A DNA stretch of 64,000 bases, from the NCBI GenBank assembly GCA_038380795.1, contig CM076280.1:6311501-6375500 (forward strand). The letters run 5' to 3'. Positions 53,701 through 57,841 of this stretch are shown here, piece after piece. The stretch's first letter is position 1, and every line of letters starts with the position of its first letter. The translations under genes were made by a program, and so were the position numbers. The notes beneath the pieces are model-generated. The model was not told where the DNA came from. It made no database searches and saw only the letters and a list, made by a program, of their open reading frames with translations. The DNA is from Pyrocephalus nanus (taxonomy: Eukaryota > Chordata > Aves > Passeriformes > Tyrannidae).

Positions 53701-54722
53701 AAACTGATTTGGCATCTGGCCCCAATGCCCATACTCATGCCAGATCCAGCTCCCCCCAGCCCCTCTGCAGGGCACCCCTGACCTCTCTGTCGCCTTCACA
53801 GCTGGATTTTGACATCGGCAGAGTCCAGATGAACTTCCTGCGCCTGCTGAGCTCCGAGGTGGTGCAGCACATCACCATCCACTGCCTGAACACCTCCGTC
53901 TGGCGGGAAGGCTCCTCCGAGAAACCCTCGGACAAAGCCGTGCGCTTCAAGGCCTGGAACGGGCAGATGTTTGAGGCAGGGGGGCAGCTCAGGCCAGAAG
54001 TGGCAGCTGATGATTGCAAGGTGGGTTGCTCCTAAAGAGGGAAGAGGTGGAGAGAAATGCCAGGCTGAGCCCACTCAGGGCACACAGCAAGGCTCAAGTG
54101 ACACCTGTGCTGCTCATTCTACAGAGAAAAGGGAGAAGGGTCGAGTTTACCTGTTCACCACTAATTTTCCAGTCCAGGATGCAATAGCAGCTCCTGTGAA
54201 GTAGATGGCCTTCAGACAGAAAGCAGAAAACTAAATTCCAAAGTTACATGTGACATGTAGCAGCAGTCAGATGGCAGAAGGGGGAATGGCCACACGTGGG
54301 TGGTGGACATGGCTCTTGCCCTATGCCATGCAGAGTCAAGAGCCACAGGGCTGCATTTGGGCTCATGGAATTAGGAGTTTGTGTTGGTGGTACCATCCAA
54401 GTTGTATTTTCATCAGCCTGGTAAAGGATTCCCCACAATGCTCTCTAAACCCCACCCCAGACCTGCTCAGCCTGAAGAACCATCCCTTGTCTCATGAAAC
54501 ACATTCCTTTCCAGCAGGATTCACCCCCTTCCCCCCAGCTCATCAGCTCTTTCTCTGTCCCCCCTCCCTGCACAGATCAAGGATGGACGCTGGCACCGGA
54601 CTCTCTTTTCATTTCGGACACAGGACCCTCAGCAGCTGCCAATTGTCAACATCTACAACCTCCCCCCATCCGAGCCAGGAAAGCAATACCACCTCGAGGT
54701 CGGCCCCGTCTGCTTCCTTTGA
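2656..54722 (+). CDS. COL27A1: COL27A1, collagen type XXVII alpha 1 chain (3' part; 36 coding exons, joined)
   Basis: This gene encodes the pro-alpha1(XXVII) chain, a homotrimeric fibrillar procollagen secreted into cartilage and other matrices. Seen here are 36 exons totalling 2550 coding bases (849 residues plus stop). Exons 1-31 (2656-51976) carry Gly-X-Y triplets, with one break in exon 17. Exons 32-36 (52219-54722) carry the C-telopeptide and the COLFI C-propeptide, which selects chains and starts trimer folding. Eight cysteines are present, and the chain ends VCFL. Helix exons begin with a whole Gly codon and end on a whole Y codon, so introns are phase 0 until exon 33. The near-C-terminal motifs ([49 protein letters not shown]) match what I know of collagen XXVII and not collagens I, II, III, V, XI or XXIV. 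The 5' half (signal peptide, N-propeptide, early helix) is outside the window. If the human count of 61 exons holds, these are exons 26-61. Confidence 0.95.
2710..3490 (+). other. COL27A1: COL27A1 intron 1 of window
   Basis: An intron of about 0.8 kb with no repeat or nested gene seen. It ends with TTTTAG at 3490. Confidence 0.8.
3491..3544 (+). CDS. COL27A1: COL27A1 window exon 2 (triple helix)
   Basis: A 54-bp exon encoding [18 protein letters not shown]. The acceptor is TTTTAG and the donor GTAAGT at 3545. Phase 0 at both ends. Confidence 0.95.
3545..6671 (+). other. COL27A1: COL27A1 intron 2 of window
   Basis: A 3.1-kb intron. A short (TA)n stretch lies near 5300 and an A-run at 5995-6004. 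No further Gly-X-Y exon or RNA gene is supported. Confidence 0.75.
6672..6725 (+). CDS. COL27A1: COL27A1 window exon 3 (triple helix)
   Basis: A 54-bp exon encoding [18 protein letters not shown], unusually basic at its end. The acceptor is TTCCAG and the donor GTAAGC at 6726. Confidence 0.95.
6726..13926 (+). other. COL27A1: COL27A1 intron 3 of window
   Basis: A 7.2-kb intron, the second longest here. Apart from a CR1 3'-end fragment near 12961-13012, I see no gene or structured RNA. The open frames at 8121-8621 (-), 8345-8878 (+) and 10030-10506 (+) lack recognisable protein character and are treated as chance frames. Confidence 0.7.
12961..13012 (+). mobile_element. CR1 LINE 3'-end fragment (short)
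   Basis: The stretch reads like the last ~50 bases of an avian CR1: the block 'gatggtctttaatgtccctt', then a run resembling 'ccaacccaaaccattctatg' with small changes, ending in an ATTCTAT-like tail. It is 5'-truncated, as most CR1 copies are, and lies in sense orientation to the host gene. The family call rests on remembered CR1 consensus, not a search. Confidence 0.65.
13927..13980 (+). CDS. COL27A1: COL27A1 window exon 4 (triple helix)
   Basis: A 54-bp exon encoding [18 protein letters not shown]. The acceptor is TTCCAG and the donor GTGAGT at 13981. Confidence 0.95.
14333..14377 (+). CDS. COL27A1: COL27A1 window exon 5 (triple helix, 45 bp)
   Basis: A 45-bp exon, the second standard fibrillar size, encoding [15 protein letters not shown]. 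The acceptor is TTCTAG and the donor GTATGT at 14378. Confidence 0.95.
14551..14595 (+). CDS. COL27A1: COL27A1 window exon 6 (triple helix, 45 bp)
   Basis: A 45-bp exon encoding [15 protein letters not shown]. The acceptor is TCACAG and the donor GTAAGT at 14596. It lies only 173 bases after exon 5, so exons 5-7 form a tight cluster. Confidence 0.95.
14818..14871 (+). CDS. COL27A1: COL27A1 window exon 7 (triple helix; GC splice donor)
   Basis: A 54-bp exon encoding [18 protein letters not shown]. The acceptor is TTCCAG. The donor reads CCG|GCAAGT at 14872, a GC in place of GT with the rest of the donor consensus intact. The nearest GT, at 14876, would add four bases and break frame, so the GC-AG reading is preferred. 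Confidence 0.92.
14872..15660 (+). other. COL27A1: COL27A1 intron 7 of window (GC-AG class)
   Basis: An intron of about 0.8 kb that starts GCAAGT and ends TTTTTCAG. Its purine-rich middle (15080-15320) contains no exon that satisfies both Gly-X-Y and splice-site criteria. Confidence 0.85.
15661..15714 (+). CDS. COL27A1: COL27A1 window exon 8 (triple helix)
   Basis: A 54-bp exon encoding [18 protein letters not shown]. The acceptor is TTTCAG and the donor GTAGGT at 15715. Confidence 0.95.
15715..17968 (+). other. COL27A1: COL27A1 intron 8 of window
   Basis: A 2.3-kb intron. No repeat, RNA gene or extra exon is supported. It ends in a long T-run and CCCAG acceptor. Confidence 0.75.
17969..18022 (+). 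CDS. COL27A1: COL27A1 window exon 9 (triple helix)
   Basis: A 54-bp exon encoding [18 protein letters not shown]. The acceptor is CCCAG and the donor GTAAGA at 18023. Confidence 0.95.
18023..19425 (+). other. COL27A1: COL27A1 intron 9 of window
   Basis: A 1.4-kb intron. Overlapping open frames at 18673-19304 are open in two or three frames at once. This reflects a C/T-rich, stop-poor stretch and shows no protein-family likeness. Confidence 0.75.
19426..19479 (+). CDS. COL27A1: COL27A1 window exon 10 (triple helix)
   Basis: A 54-bp exon encoding [18 protein letters not shown]. The acceptor is TTTAG and the donor GTGAGT at 19480. Confidence 0.95.
19480..20239 (+). other. COL27A1: COL27A1 intron 10 of window
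   Basis: An intron of about 0.76 kb with nothing further recognised. It ends TCTGCAG. Confidence 0.8.
20240..20293 (+). CDS. COL27A1: COL27A1 window exon 11 (triple helix)
   Basis: A 54-bp exon encoding [18 protein letters not shown], strongly acidic. The acceptor is CTGCAG and the donor GTAAAC at 20294. Confidence 0.95.
20294..22139 (+). other. COL27A1: COL27A1 intron 11 of window
   Basis: A 1.85-kb intron containing one CR1 3' fragment (about 21391-21599). Nothing else was recognised. Confidence 0.75.
21391..21599 (+). mobile_element. CR1 LINE 3'-end fragment (~210 bp)
   Basis: The order of blocks follows the CR1 3' end: a 'ttagacattaagaaaaattt' block, 'gttggaacaggctgcc', 'gaggaagtggtggagtcac', 'atccctggaagtg', 'gttggactcactgatctt', and a terminal ATTCTATGATTCTGTA tail carrying the ATTCTATG motif. 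It is 5'-truncated and lies in sense orientation. The subfamily cannot be set without a repeat library. Confidence 0.88.
22140..22247 (+). CDS. COL27A1: COL27A1 window exon 12 (triple helix, 108 bp)
   Basis: A 108-bp double-size exon of 12 triplets, starting [18 protein letters not shown] and ending GYPGITGVR. It is rich in Lys-Gly-Glu pairs that stabilise helices and favour interchain salt bridges. The acceptor is CCACAG and the donor GTGAGT at 22248. The frame fixes the start at 22140 within a run of four G. Confidence 0.95.
23363..23381 (+). repeat. poly(T) run, 19 bp
   Basis: An uninterrupted T19 tract in intron 12, followed at about 23430-23446 by another interrupted T-rich run. It could be the reverse-strand tail of a degraded retroposon or simple slippage. 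Confidence 0.9.
27511..27535 (+). repeat. poly(T) run, 25 bp
   Basis: The longest homopolymer in the window, T25. Its length in any individual or assembly is prone to slippage error. No target-site duplication was identified around it. Confidence 0.9.
29933..29952 (+). repeat. poly(A) run, 20 bp
   Basis: An A20 tract followed by ACCAAACAAAAAAAC. No retroposon body was recognised upstream, so a simple A-rich expansion is as likely as a retroposed tail. Confidence 0.9.
34256..34309 (+). CDS. COL27A1: COL27A1 window exon 13 (triple helix)
   Basis: A 54-bp exon encoding [18 protein letters not shown], very basic. The acceptor CCCTAG follows a TG/T-rich polypyrimidine tract (34220-34250). The donor is GTAGGA at 34310. 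Confidence 0.95.
34439..34546 (+). CDS. COL27A1: COL27A1 window exon 14 (triple helix, 108 bp)
   Basis: A 108-bp exon of 12 triplets, starting [17 protein letters not shown] and ending GSRGTLGPM. The acceptor is CTGCAG and the donor GTGAGA at 34547. The intron before it is only 129 bases. Confidence 0.95.
34547..36043 (+). other. COL27A1: COL27A1 intron 14 of window
   Basis: A 1.5-kb intron with a short 18-bp tandem repeat at 34926-34970 and no other recognised feature. It ends CTCTCCAG. Confidence 0.75.
34926..34970 (+). repeat. Tandem repeat, 18-bp period, 2.5 copies
   Basis: The unit AACTCTGCCATTATAAGG occurs at 34926-34943 (TT in place of CC), at 34944-34961 (exact), and as a 9-base partial at 34962-34970. 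It is a recent local duplication inside intron 14. Confidence 0.85.
36044..36097 (+). CDS. COL27A1: COL27A1 window exon 15 (triple helix)
   Basis: A 54-bp exon encoding [18 protein letters not shown]. The acceptor is CTCCAG and the donor GTAAGG at 36098. Confidence 0.95.
36405..36458 (+). CDS. COL27A1: COL27A1 window exon 16 (triple helix)
   Basis: A 54-bp exon encoding [18 protein letters not shown]. The acceptor is CCACAG and the donor GTAAGT at 36459. Confidence 0.95.
36459..41373 (+). other. COL27A1: COL27A1 intron 16 of window
   Basis: A 4.9-kb intron with one CR1 3' fragment (37017-37338). The 39880-40760 stretch is A/C-rich and resembles degraded repeat sequence, but I could not assign it to any family. 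No gene is supported. Confidence 0.7.
37017..37338 (+). mobile_element. CR1 LINE 3'-end fragment (~320 bp)
   Basis: The longest CR1 piece in the window. Blocks in consensus order are: 'gaccttccagtacttaaaag', 'tagtgataggacaaggggg', 'tttaaactgaaagaggagag', 'gagggtggtgaggcac', 'gctgccccatccctggaagt', 'caaggccaggttggatgg', and 'gtgtccctgcccacggcag'. It ends 'cccttccaatccaaaccatt'. It is in sense orientation and 5'-truncated, with small indels. The open reading frame portion of CR1 is absent. Confidence 0.92.
41374..41430 (+). CDS. COL27A1: COL27A1 window exon 17 (57 bp; Gly-X-Y interruption)
   Basis: A 57-bp exon encoding [19 protein letters not shown]. After three triplets, a single extra residue shifts the Gly register (G-K-V-E-G). 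The three extra bases explain the 57-bp size, since no frame is lost. The acceptor is CCACAG and the donor GTAAGA at 41431. I recall the same interruption in mammalian collagen XXVII (G-K-A-E-G), which supports it as a conserved feature and not a sequencing error. Confidence 0.93.
41589..41642 (+). CDS. COL27A1: COL27A1 window exon 18 (triple helix)
   Basis: A 54-bp exon encoding [18 protein letters not shown]. The acceptor is TTTTAG and the donor GTGAGT at 41643. Confidence 0.95.
41643..42172 (+). other. COL27A1: COL27A1 intron 18 of window
   Basis: An intron of about 0.5 kb with nothing notable. It ends in a T-rich tract and TTTAAG acceptor. Confidence 0.8.
42173..42226 (+). CDS. COL27A1: COL27A1 window exon 19 (triple helix)
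   Basis: A 54-bp exon encoding [18 protein letters not shown]. The acceptor TTTAAG is weak at -3 (A) but follows a strong T tract. The donor is GTAAGA at 42227. Confidence 0.94.
42227..43617 (+). other. COL27A1: COL27A1 intron 19 of window
   Basis: A 1.4-kb intron with no recognised repeat, gene or RNA. Confidence 0.75.
43618..43671 (+). CDS. COL27A1: COL27A1 window exon 20 (triple helix)
   Basis: A 54-bp exon encoding [18 protein letters not shown]. The acceptor is TTGTAG and the donor GTAGGT at 43672. Confidence 0.95.
43672..45186 (+). other. COL27A1: COL27A1 intron 20 of window
   Basis: A 1.5-kb intron with no recognised repeat, gene or RNA. It ends GCTTGCAG. Confidence 0.75.
45187..45240 (+). 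CDS. COL27A1: COL27A1 window exon 21 (triple helix)
   Basis: A 54-bp exon encoding [18 protein letters not shown]. The acceptor is TTGCAG and the donor GTAGGT at 45241. The following intron is only 75 bases. Confidence 0.95.
45316..45423 (+). CDS. COL27A1: COL27A1 window exon 22 (triple helix, 108 bp)
   Basis: A 108-bp exon of 12 triplets, starting [18 protein letters not shown] and ending GKDGVPGIL. The acceptor is TTTCAG and the donor GTGAGT at 45424. The [13 protein letters not shown] motif is characteristic of collagen XXVII. Confidence 0.95.
45778..45885 (+). CDS. COL27A1: COL27A1 window exon 23 (triple helix, 108 bp)
   Basis: A 108-bp exon of 12 triplets, starting [18 protein letters not shown] and ending [12 protein letters not shown]. 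The acceptor is TTCTAG and the donor GTGAGT at 45886. Confidence 0.95.
45886..47233 (+). other. COL27A1: COL27A1 intron 23 of window
   Basis: A 1.35-kb intron containing the ATCC microsatellite at 46034-46081. The frame at 46635-47099 has no protein-family likeness. Confidence 0.75.
46034..46081 (+). repeat. (ATCC)n microsatellite, ~12 units
   Basis: An uninterrupted tetranucleotide array of about 48 bases in intron 23. Perfect arrays of this length are usually polymorphic. Confidence 0.95.
47234..47341 (+). CDS. COL27A1: COL27A1 window exon 24 (triple helix, 108 bp)
   Basis: A 108-bp exon of 12 triplets, starting [18 protein letters not shown] and ending GNPGPKGQP. The acceptor is TTTTAG. 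The donor CCG|GTTAGT at 47342 is slightly off consensus (T at +3). Confidence 0.95.
47342..48987 (+). other. COL27A1: COL27A1 intron 24 of window
   Basis: A 1.65-kb intron with a probable old LINE fragment (47880-48060) and a T18 run at 48184-48201. Confidence 0.75.
47880..48060 (+). mobile_element. Possible ancient CR1/LINE 3' fragment
   Basis: The text 'aaaaacttcctaacagtgag', 'actctggaacagctttgtaa', 'agaggtggtggaaacccc' and 'cagctgggctgaacaaggc' follows the block order of CR1-like LINE 3' ends but is heavily diverged, with no terminal ATTCTATG. A repeat-library search would settle it. Confidence 0.4.
48988..49041 (+). CDS. COL27A1: COL27A1 window exon 25 (triple helix)
   Basis: A 54-bp exon encoding [18 protein letters not shown]. 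The acceptor is TTGCAG and the donor GTAAGA at 49042. The [11 protein letters not shown] block is a strong collagen XXVII signature. Confidence 0.95.
49042..49618 (+). other. COL27A1: COL27A1 intron 25 of window
   Basis: An intron of about 0.58 kb with no recognised feature. The minus-strand open frame through it (48937-49539) overlaps exon 25 antisense and has no family likeness. Confidence 0.75.
49619..49681 (+). CDS. COL27A1: COL27A1 window exon 26 (triple helix, 63 bp)
   Basis: A 63-bp exon with seven full triplets (starts [16 protein letters not shown], ends PPGLM). It is not a 54/45/108 size but still a multiple of nine. The acceptor is TTGCAG and the donor GTGAGT at 49682. Confidence 0.95.
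49986..50039 (+). CDS. COL27A1: COL27A1 window exon 27 (triple helix)
   Basis: A 54-bp exon encoding [18 protein letters not shown]. The acceptor is TCCTAG and the donor GTAAGT at 50040. Confidence 0.95.
50040..50731 (+). other. COL27A1: COL27A1 intron 27 of window
   Basis: An intron of about 0.7 kb with no recognised feature. Confidence 0.8.
50732..50767 (+). CDS. COL27A1: COL27A1 window exon 28 (triple helix, 36 bp)
   Basis: A 36-bp exon encoding [12 protein letters not shown]. The acceptor is TTACAG and the donor GTAAGT at 50768. Together with the next 18-bp exon it sums to the standard 54 bp. Confidence 0.94.
50768..51189 (+). other. COL27A1: COL27A1 intron 28 of window
   Basis: An intron of about 0.42 kb separating the 36-bp and 18-bp exons. 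It ends in a strong T-rich tract and CCTGCAG acceptor. Confidence 0.85.
51190..51207 (+). CDS. COL27A1: COL27A1 window exon 29 (18-bp microexon)
   Basis: Only 18 bases, encoding GLQGPR. It has a CCTGCAG acceptor after a strong T-rich tract and a consensus GTAAGT donor at 51208. The peptide aligns with the mammalian GLQGPR segment, so the exon is real despite its size. Confidence 0.93.
51208..51580 (+). other. COL27A1: COL27A1 intron 29 of window
   Basis: An intron of about 0.37 kb with no recognised feature. Confidence 0.85.
51581..51616 (+). CDS. COL27A1: COL27A1 window exon 30 (triple helix, 36 bp)
   Basis: A 36-bp exon encoding [12 protein letters not shown]. The acceptor is CTTTAG and the donor GTATGT at 51617. 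Confidence 0.95.
51617..51949 (+). other. COL27A1: COL27A1 intron 30 of window
   Basis: An intron of about 0.33 kb with no recognised feature. Confidence 0.85.
51950..51976 (+). CDS. COL27A1: COL27A1 window exon 31 (end of triple helix, 27 bp)
   Basis: A 27-bp exon encoding GPPGIPASF. The Pro-rich last triplets cap the helix, and ASF begins the C-telopeptide. The acceptor is TTCCAG and the donor GTAAGT at 51977. Confidence 0.93.
52219..52284 (+). CDS. COL27A1: COL27A1 window exon 32 (C-telopeptide / propeptide junction)
   Basis: A 66-bp non-collagenous exon of 22 residues, starting [17 protein letters not shown]. Procollagen C-proteinases (BMP1/tolloid) typically cut before an Asp in this region, so QQ|D is a candidate site by family analogy only. 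The acceptor is GCTAG and the donor GTAAGA at 52285. Confidence 0.92.
52285..52654 (+). other. COL27A1: COL27A1 intron 32 of window
   Basis: An intron of about 0.37 kb with no recognised feature. Confidence 0.85.
52655..52823 (+). CDS. COL27A1: COL27A1 window exon 33 (COLFI C-propeptide, part 1)
   Basis: A 169-bp exon starting [18 protein letters not shown] and continuing through [13 protein letters not shown]. It carries the first two propeptide cysteines ([10 protein letters not shown]). It ends in phase 1 with donor GTAGGG at 52824, and the split Gly codon is completed in exon 34. The acceptor is TCCAG. Confidence 0.95.
52993..53102 (+). CDS. COL27A1: COL27A1 window exon 34 (COLFI C-propeptide, part 2)
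   Basis: A 110-bp exon. [13 protein letters not shown] matches the fibrillar-collagen calcium-binding loop (conserved Asp-Pro-Asn, Cys and Asp). Cysteines 3-5 lie in LGCS, TCNF and QTCL, and NFT is an N-glycosylation sequon. The acceptor is TTCAG and the donor GTAGGC at 53103; the reading frame returns to phase 0. Confidence 0.95.
53103..53801 (+). other. COL27A1: COL27A1 intron 34 of window
   Basis: An intron of about 0.7 kb with no recognised feature. Confidence 0.8.
53802..54020 (+). CDS. COL27A1: COL27A1 window exon 35 (COLFI C-propeptide, part 3)
   Basis: A 219-bp exon of 73 residues. Motifs in order are [29 protein letters not shown] (cysteine 6 and the NTS sequon), [14 protein letters not shown] and DDCK (cysteine 7). 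Codon third positions are G/C-rich compared with upstream exons. The acceptor is TTCACAG and the donor GTGGGT at 54021. Confidence 0.96.
54021..54575 (+). other. COL27A1: COL27A1 intron 35 of window (last intron)
   Basis: An intron of about 0.55 kb with no recognised feature. It ends CTGCACAG. Confidence 0.8.
54576..54722 (+). CDS. COL27A1: COL27A1 window exon 36 (end of C-propeptide and stop)
   Basis: The coding part is 147 bases: 48 residues plus TGA at 54720-54722. It starts [17 protein letters not shown] and ends [10 protein letters not shown], the canonical fibrillar ending with the eighth cysteine. The acceptor is CACAG. Confidence 0.96.
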   Translation: MKDGRWHRTLFSFRTQDPQQLPIVNIYNLPPSEPGKQYHLEVGPVCFL

Positions 54723-55080
54723 ACCAAGCTATGGAAACCGGGCTCCGAGGCTCCGACCCCACGGCTGGCCTGTCCTTACATAGGACATCTCCCACCTCTC
54801 TGCAGCAAGGGCAGCTGGGCTGTGTCTTTTGGGTCAACTCTTGCTCTAAGCCTTTGGCTCAAGGTCTCAAAGAACCCGTGATCTGCTGAACTCAGCCGGT
54901 TGTTGGAAGGAGGAAGAACAAGGACGTAGGGAAGCGGGCGTCAGTCGGGACGTGACCAGTGAAAAGGGATCAGGGGGACTGGATGTTGCGGTTCCACACA
55001 CGAAGCTTTTCCCATGACCAAAGAAAACATTGAGAGAAACCTCAAGCGACTTGCAGCGTGCGGGTTTTTTTGTCGTTTCT

Positions 55081-55120
55081 CCCCCCCCCCCCAGCCACCC
55101 ACCACCACCACCACCACCCA
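55081..55120 (+). repeat. C12 homopolymer followed by (CCA)n in the 3'UTR
   Basis: C12 at 55081-55092 is followed by a CCACC/ACC repeat to about 55120. It is a cytosine-rich tract on the transcript, of the kind bound by poly(C)-binding proteins (knowledge, not shown here). Confidence 0.9.
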
Positions 55121-55172
55121 TTTTGTCTGGTTCCTGAGTTACCAAATGTTCTTTCCATTGAGAAAAATAATT

Positions 55173-55382
55173 AAAAAAAAAAAAAAAAATAGAGCTTCCC
55201 TCTCAGAGCTTGTCGCCTTCTGGACGGCCACGTGCTGCATCAGGTCTCCCAGGCGGAGCTGCAGGTTGAATCTGGGCCGCTCTGTGTACAGGAAGCATTT
55301 TGATGTGCAATATTAGAAGAAACAAAATATATATATTATATTATTTAAAGCAAAAAGAAAAAAGGAAAAAAAAAAAAAAAAA
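55173..55382 (+). repeat. Two A17 tracts within the 3'UTR
   Basis: A17 at 55173-55189, preceded by AATAATT, and A17 at 55366-55382, preceded by AAAAGAAAAAAGG. Neither follows a canonical AATAAA at the right distance. Confidence 0.85.
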
Positions 55383-56616
55383 GCTAAGTTCCTCCTCCTT
55401 CCATGAGTTTGATCAACATCCCCTCTCACATGTGGTGTTTGGGGTAGGGGGAGAGTCCTGAAGCCAAGGGTGGGGAATGGAAGGAGGAGAGGGGAAGAGA
55501 TTGGTGCTAAAATAGAGAGGGAATGGGCTCGTCTGATTTGTTTCTACCTCTCACTGTGAAATCTCTGGTGCTCTTAAAAAAGTGTGTTATTTTATATATA
55601 TGATTTTAAACTATTTAAGGTTGTGAAGGTGCTACAGTGTCTTGCCACAGACCCAAAAAACAAAAAGCCCCATAGGATCACTTCTCTCTGGGAAGAGAGG
55701 AGCTTACAGTCCACAGCTAAATCAGAGAAACAAATCACCTTAAAAGGGATCTTTTATTGGCTCTGGATGTCAGTCACATATGACAACTCCCACTGCATCC
55801 AAAATCATCTACAGGATACTTCACAAGCAAATTTGCTTTTTTATTTTGTTGTTGTTGTTCATCAGCACTTCACTGCTTTGGGAGGGGAGTGAGGGACACA
55901 GCTCACCTGGAAGTGTTGAGCCTCAGCTGTTTTTGAGTCAGTTGTCATGTAACTTAACTAGTTGGGCTGTAGCTGCACTGGCCCTGTGTCCGTGCCAGCT
56001 GCGACTCCCTGGGCTAAGCTCATATTTAAACCCAGCTCTGCAACCCTTCCCTTGGCCCCTCTGTCAAGACTGACATGATGGTACCTTGTTTCAGAACCCA
56101 GCCAGGCTTGGAGGGGTTTTGTTTTGTTAAGTTTTGTAGAAATTTAGTCTCTATATGTAAATTTGGAGGATTTTTTTTTTTTTTTTAAAGAGGATAATTA
56201 TGGTAATCTTTAATTCTATATAAGGAATAATATTGATGTAATCAGAGCTGTACTGTATCAGAAACTCTTCAGTGCCTGTTTGGAGTTTTCATGTCTCATA
56301 TGGACTATGGAATTTATTTTTTTGAGGAAAAAAAAATTATCTGTGAGTCTCTCTTCGTGTATTCTTTTTTTTTTTTTTTAACTACTGCCTGCTGGTTGGT
56401 GTCCAACAACCATCAGTAAAGGTTAACAGGATCTGTCCCAAATACCTCGCCCTCCACGCAGCCCCTGCCAGAAATACCTCACCCCCAGGCCAAAATCACC
56501 ACCACCCATCACTTGCTTCCTCCCTGCACACCCCCCACACTGCAGGTCTCTCCATTTCTCATCCCCTGCCATTGGTTTTGTGTGTTTTCCTGAGGCTGCA
56601 GTTACCATTTGTTCTC

Positions 56617-56677
56617 ATTAAAGCTTTTTTTTTTTCCTTTTCTTTTTCCTTTTTTTTTTTTTTGGACTTTAAATAAA
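56617..56677 (+). terminator. COL27A1: COL27A1 candidate poly(A) signals (ATTAAA 56617-56622; AATAAA 56672-56677)
   Basis: A variant ATTAAA lies 50 bases before a canonical AATAAA. A G/T-rich stretch follows at 56715-56736, which fits a downstream element. Cleavage would be expected around 56690-56700. Use of either signal is inferred. Confidence 0.65.
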
Positions 56678-56747
56678 TATTTAAAACTGAGGCAACGAAA
56701 TGGGACTGGAAAATGTTTGTTTGGTTTTTTTTTTTTGCTTCTTCATA

Positions 56748-56838
56748 GGAAACTAAGGGGGGAAAAAAGGGGGGGAAAAGAAAAGGCAATAGGAAGGGGC
56801 AAAAAGAGGGAGGAAAAGAAGGTGGAGGAGGGAAAAAG
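56748..56838 (+). repeat. G/A-only (purine) tract downstream of the poly(A) site
   Basis: About 90 bases that are almost entirely purine on the + strand, with G7 and G5 runs separated by A-runs. It lies right after the COL27A1 poly(A) signal. Such G-rich tracts can pause polymerase II and help termination (general knowledge). Here that role is inference. Confidence 0.8.
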
Positions 56839-57585
56839 CTAGTTATGCTGCCCCACAGACGCAGCCTTGGCTGGTCCCAGTTGTGACAGGAGCAGTGGAA
56901 GGGGCTGAGCTGTGTTTGCTCACTCAGTGCTCTGCCCCTTCCCAGCAGTGCTGGGTGAAGGCACCAGGTCAGCTCTGGCACTAAATCCCACCTGGGTCAG
57001 GGCTGTCCCTCGCATGAGCTGCCGGTCCCGAATTGCGCAAAAACAAACACACCTAATAAATCAATCACCGCGCTTAATTACAAAGCCAGCATTAGAGGAG
57101 CTCTGAGGCACTGTTAAATGAGGAGATTCTGCATTCGAAGGAGTTGCAATTTATGCAGTTTGTTAAAAGCCTGAGCCCACTGCACGGATGGGTCTCCTGC
57201 CTCGTACCCAAGGCCCCGTTCCCCACAGAATCCCCCCTGGCATCTGCCCCCTGAGAGCACGTGTGGACCCCTGTGCCAGCCCCGTGACCTGGCAGGGAGC
57301 AAGGCCAGTGTGAACTGAAGCCTGGAGGTGAACAACCACCACCCATCCACCTCTGTGGAGGTTTATTTGCCCTCTGGAGGGAAGCCACATATGGGTTCCC
57401 CTCAGTGCCCTCAAGGCCTCCAAACACACACCTGGAGCTGCCAAGTGCTCCACACCCACAAAATTTGTTGCAGTTTCCGAGAAAAAAAGCCTGCACTGGT
57501 GAAGCGTTGCATTGGTGGGGTTTTCTAATCTCTTTCTGTTGGAGAAATTTCCAAGATTTTGCAAGTTGAACTTCCCCCACCTGCT
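56839..57585. other. Intergenic region COL27A1-ORM1
   Basis: About 0.75 kb with no gene, repeat or RNA recognised. The minus-strand frame at 57092-57580 has no family likeness. The 3' end merges into the ORM1 promoter. An imperfect NF-kappaB-like GAGAAATTTCC lies at 57542-57552. Confidence 0.6.
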
Positions 57586-57594
57586 ATTGCTTCA
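57586..57594 (-). promoter_or_regulatory. Candidate C/EBP-ATF composite site upstream of ORM1
   Basis: ATTGCTTCA on + reads TGAAGCAAT on -, one base from the C/EBP-ATF composite consensus TGATGCAAT. It lies 80 bases before the TATA box. Orosomucoid genes are classical C/EBP targets, so the site is plausible, but a 9-base match is weak evidence. Confidence 0.35.
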
Positions 57595-57665
57595 CGCCTG
57601 AGCAAACAGCCCAGCAGCGGAACAGGCACGCTGGGGCTGGGGATGTCCAGCGCTGCTGGCACCTG

Positions 57666-57673
57666 TATATAAG
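57666..57673 (+). promoter_or_regulatory. ORM1: TATA box of ORM1
   Basis: TATATAAG lies 65 bases before the start codon. Transcription would begin near 57696, giving a short leader of about 35 bases. A strong TATA box fits a highly expressed secreted acute-phase gene. Confidence 0.85.
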
Positions 57674-57730
57674 GGACAGAGCTGATCCACAGCCTGGCAG
57701 AACAGGAACATCCTCCCAGCTGGCCAGGAG

Positions 57731-57841
57731 ATGCTGGCCACCCTCACCCTCCTCCTGGGGCTGCCCCTGGCCCTCGCCACCGAGCCCCCCACCTGCGCCC
57801 CACTCGTCCCGATCACCTTCGACAACACCACCGTCCCCAGG
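57731..57841 (+). CDS. ORM1: ORM1 exon 1 (coding part)
   Basis: 111 coding bases, 37 residues: the signal peptide and PPTCAPLVPITFDNTTVPR. The donor is GTAAGC at 57842, phase 0. Confidence 0.93.

Larger units (their letters stand above)
54723..56700 (+). other. COL27A1: COL27A1 3' untranslated region (end approximate)
   Basis: About 2 kb from the stop to the first strong downstream poly(A) signal. It contains a C12 run and CCA repeat (55081-55120), two A17 tracts (55173-55189 and 55366-55382) and several T-runs. The length fits the known long 3'UTR of mammalian COL27A1. The exact end is inferred. The internal A tracts could mislead oligo-dT-primed cDNA ends. Confidence 0.7.

Noticed and set aside
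1..56700. miR-455, known to sit in a COL27A1 intron in vertebrates
   Set aside because: I looked for its mature 5p and 3p sequences by eye and did not find them. The host intron in mammals is in the 5' part of the gene, which is outside this window.
56559..56981. 140-residue minus-strand frame rich in Lys, Phe and Pro
   Set aside because: It is produced by the T-runs and purine tract around the poly(A) site and is low complexity.
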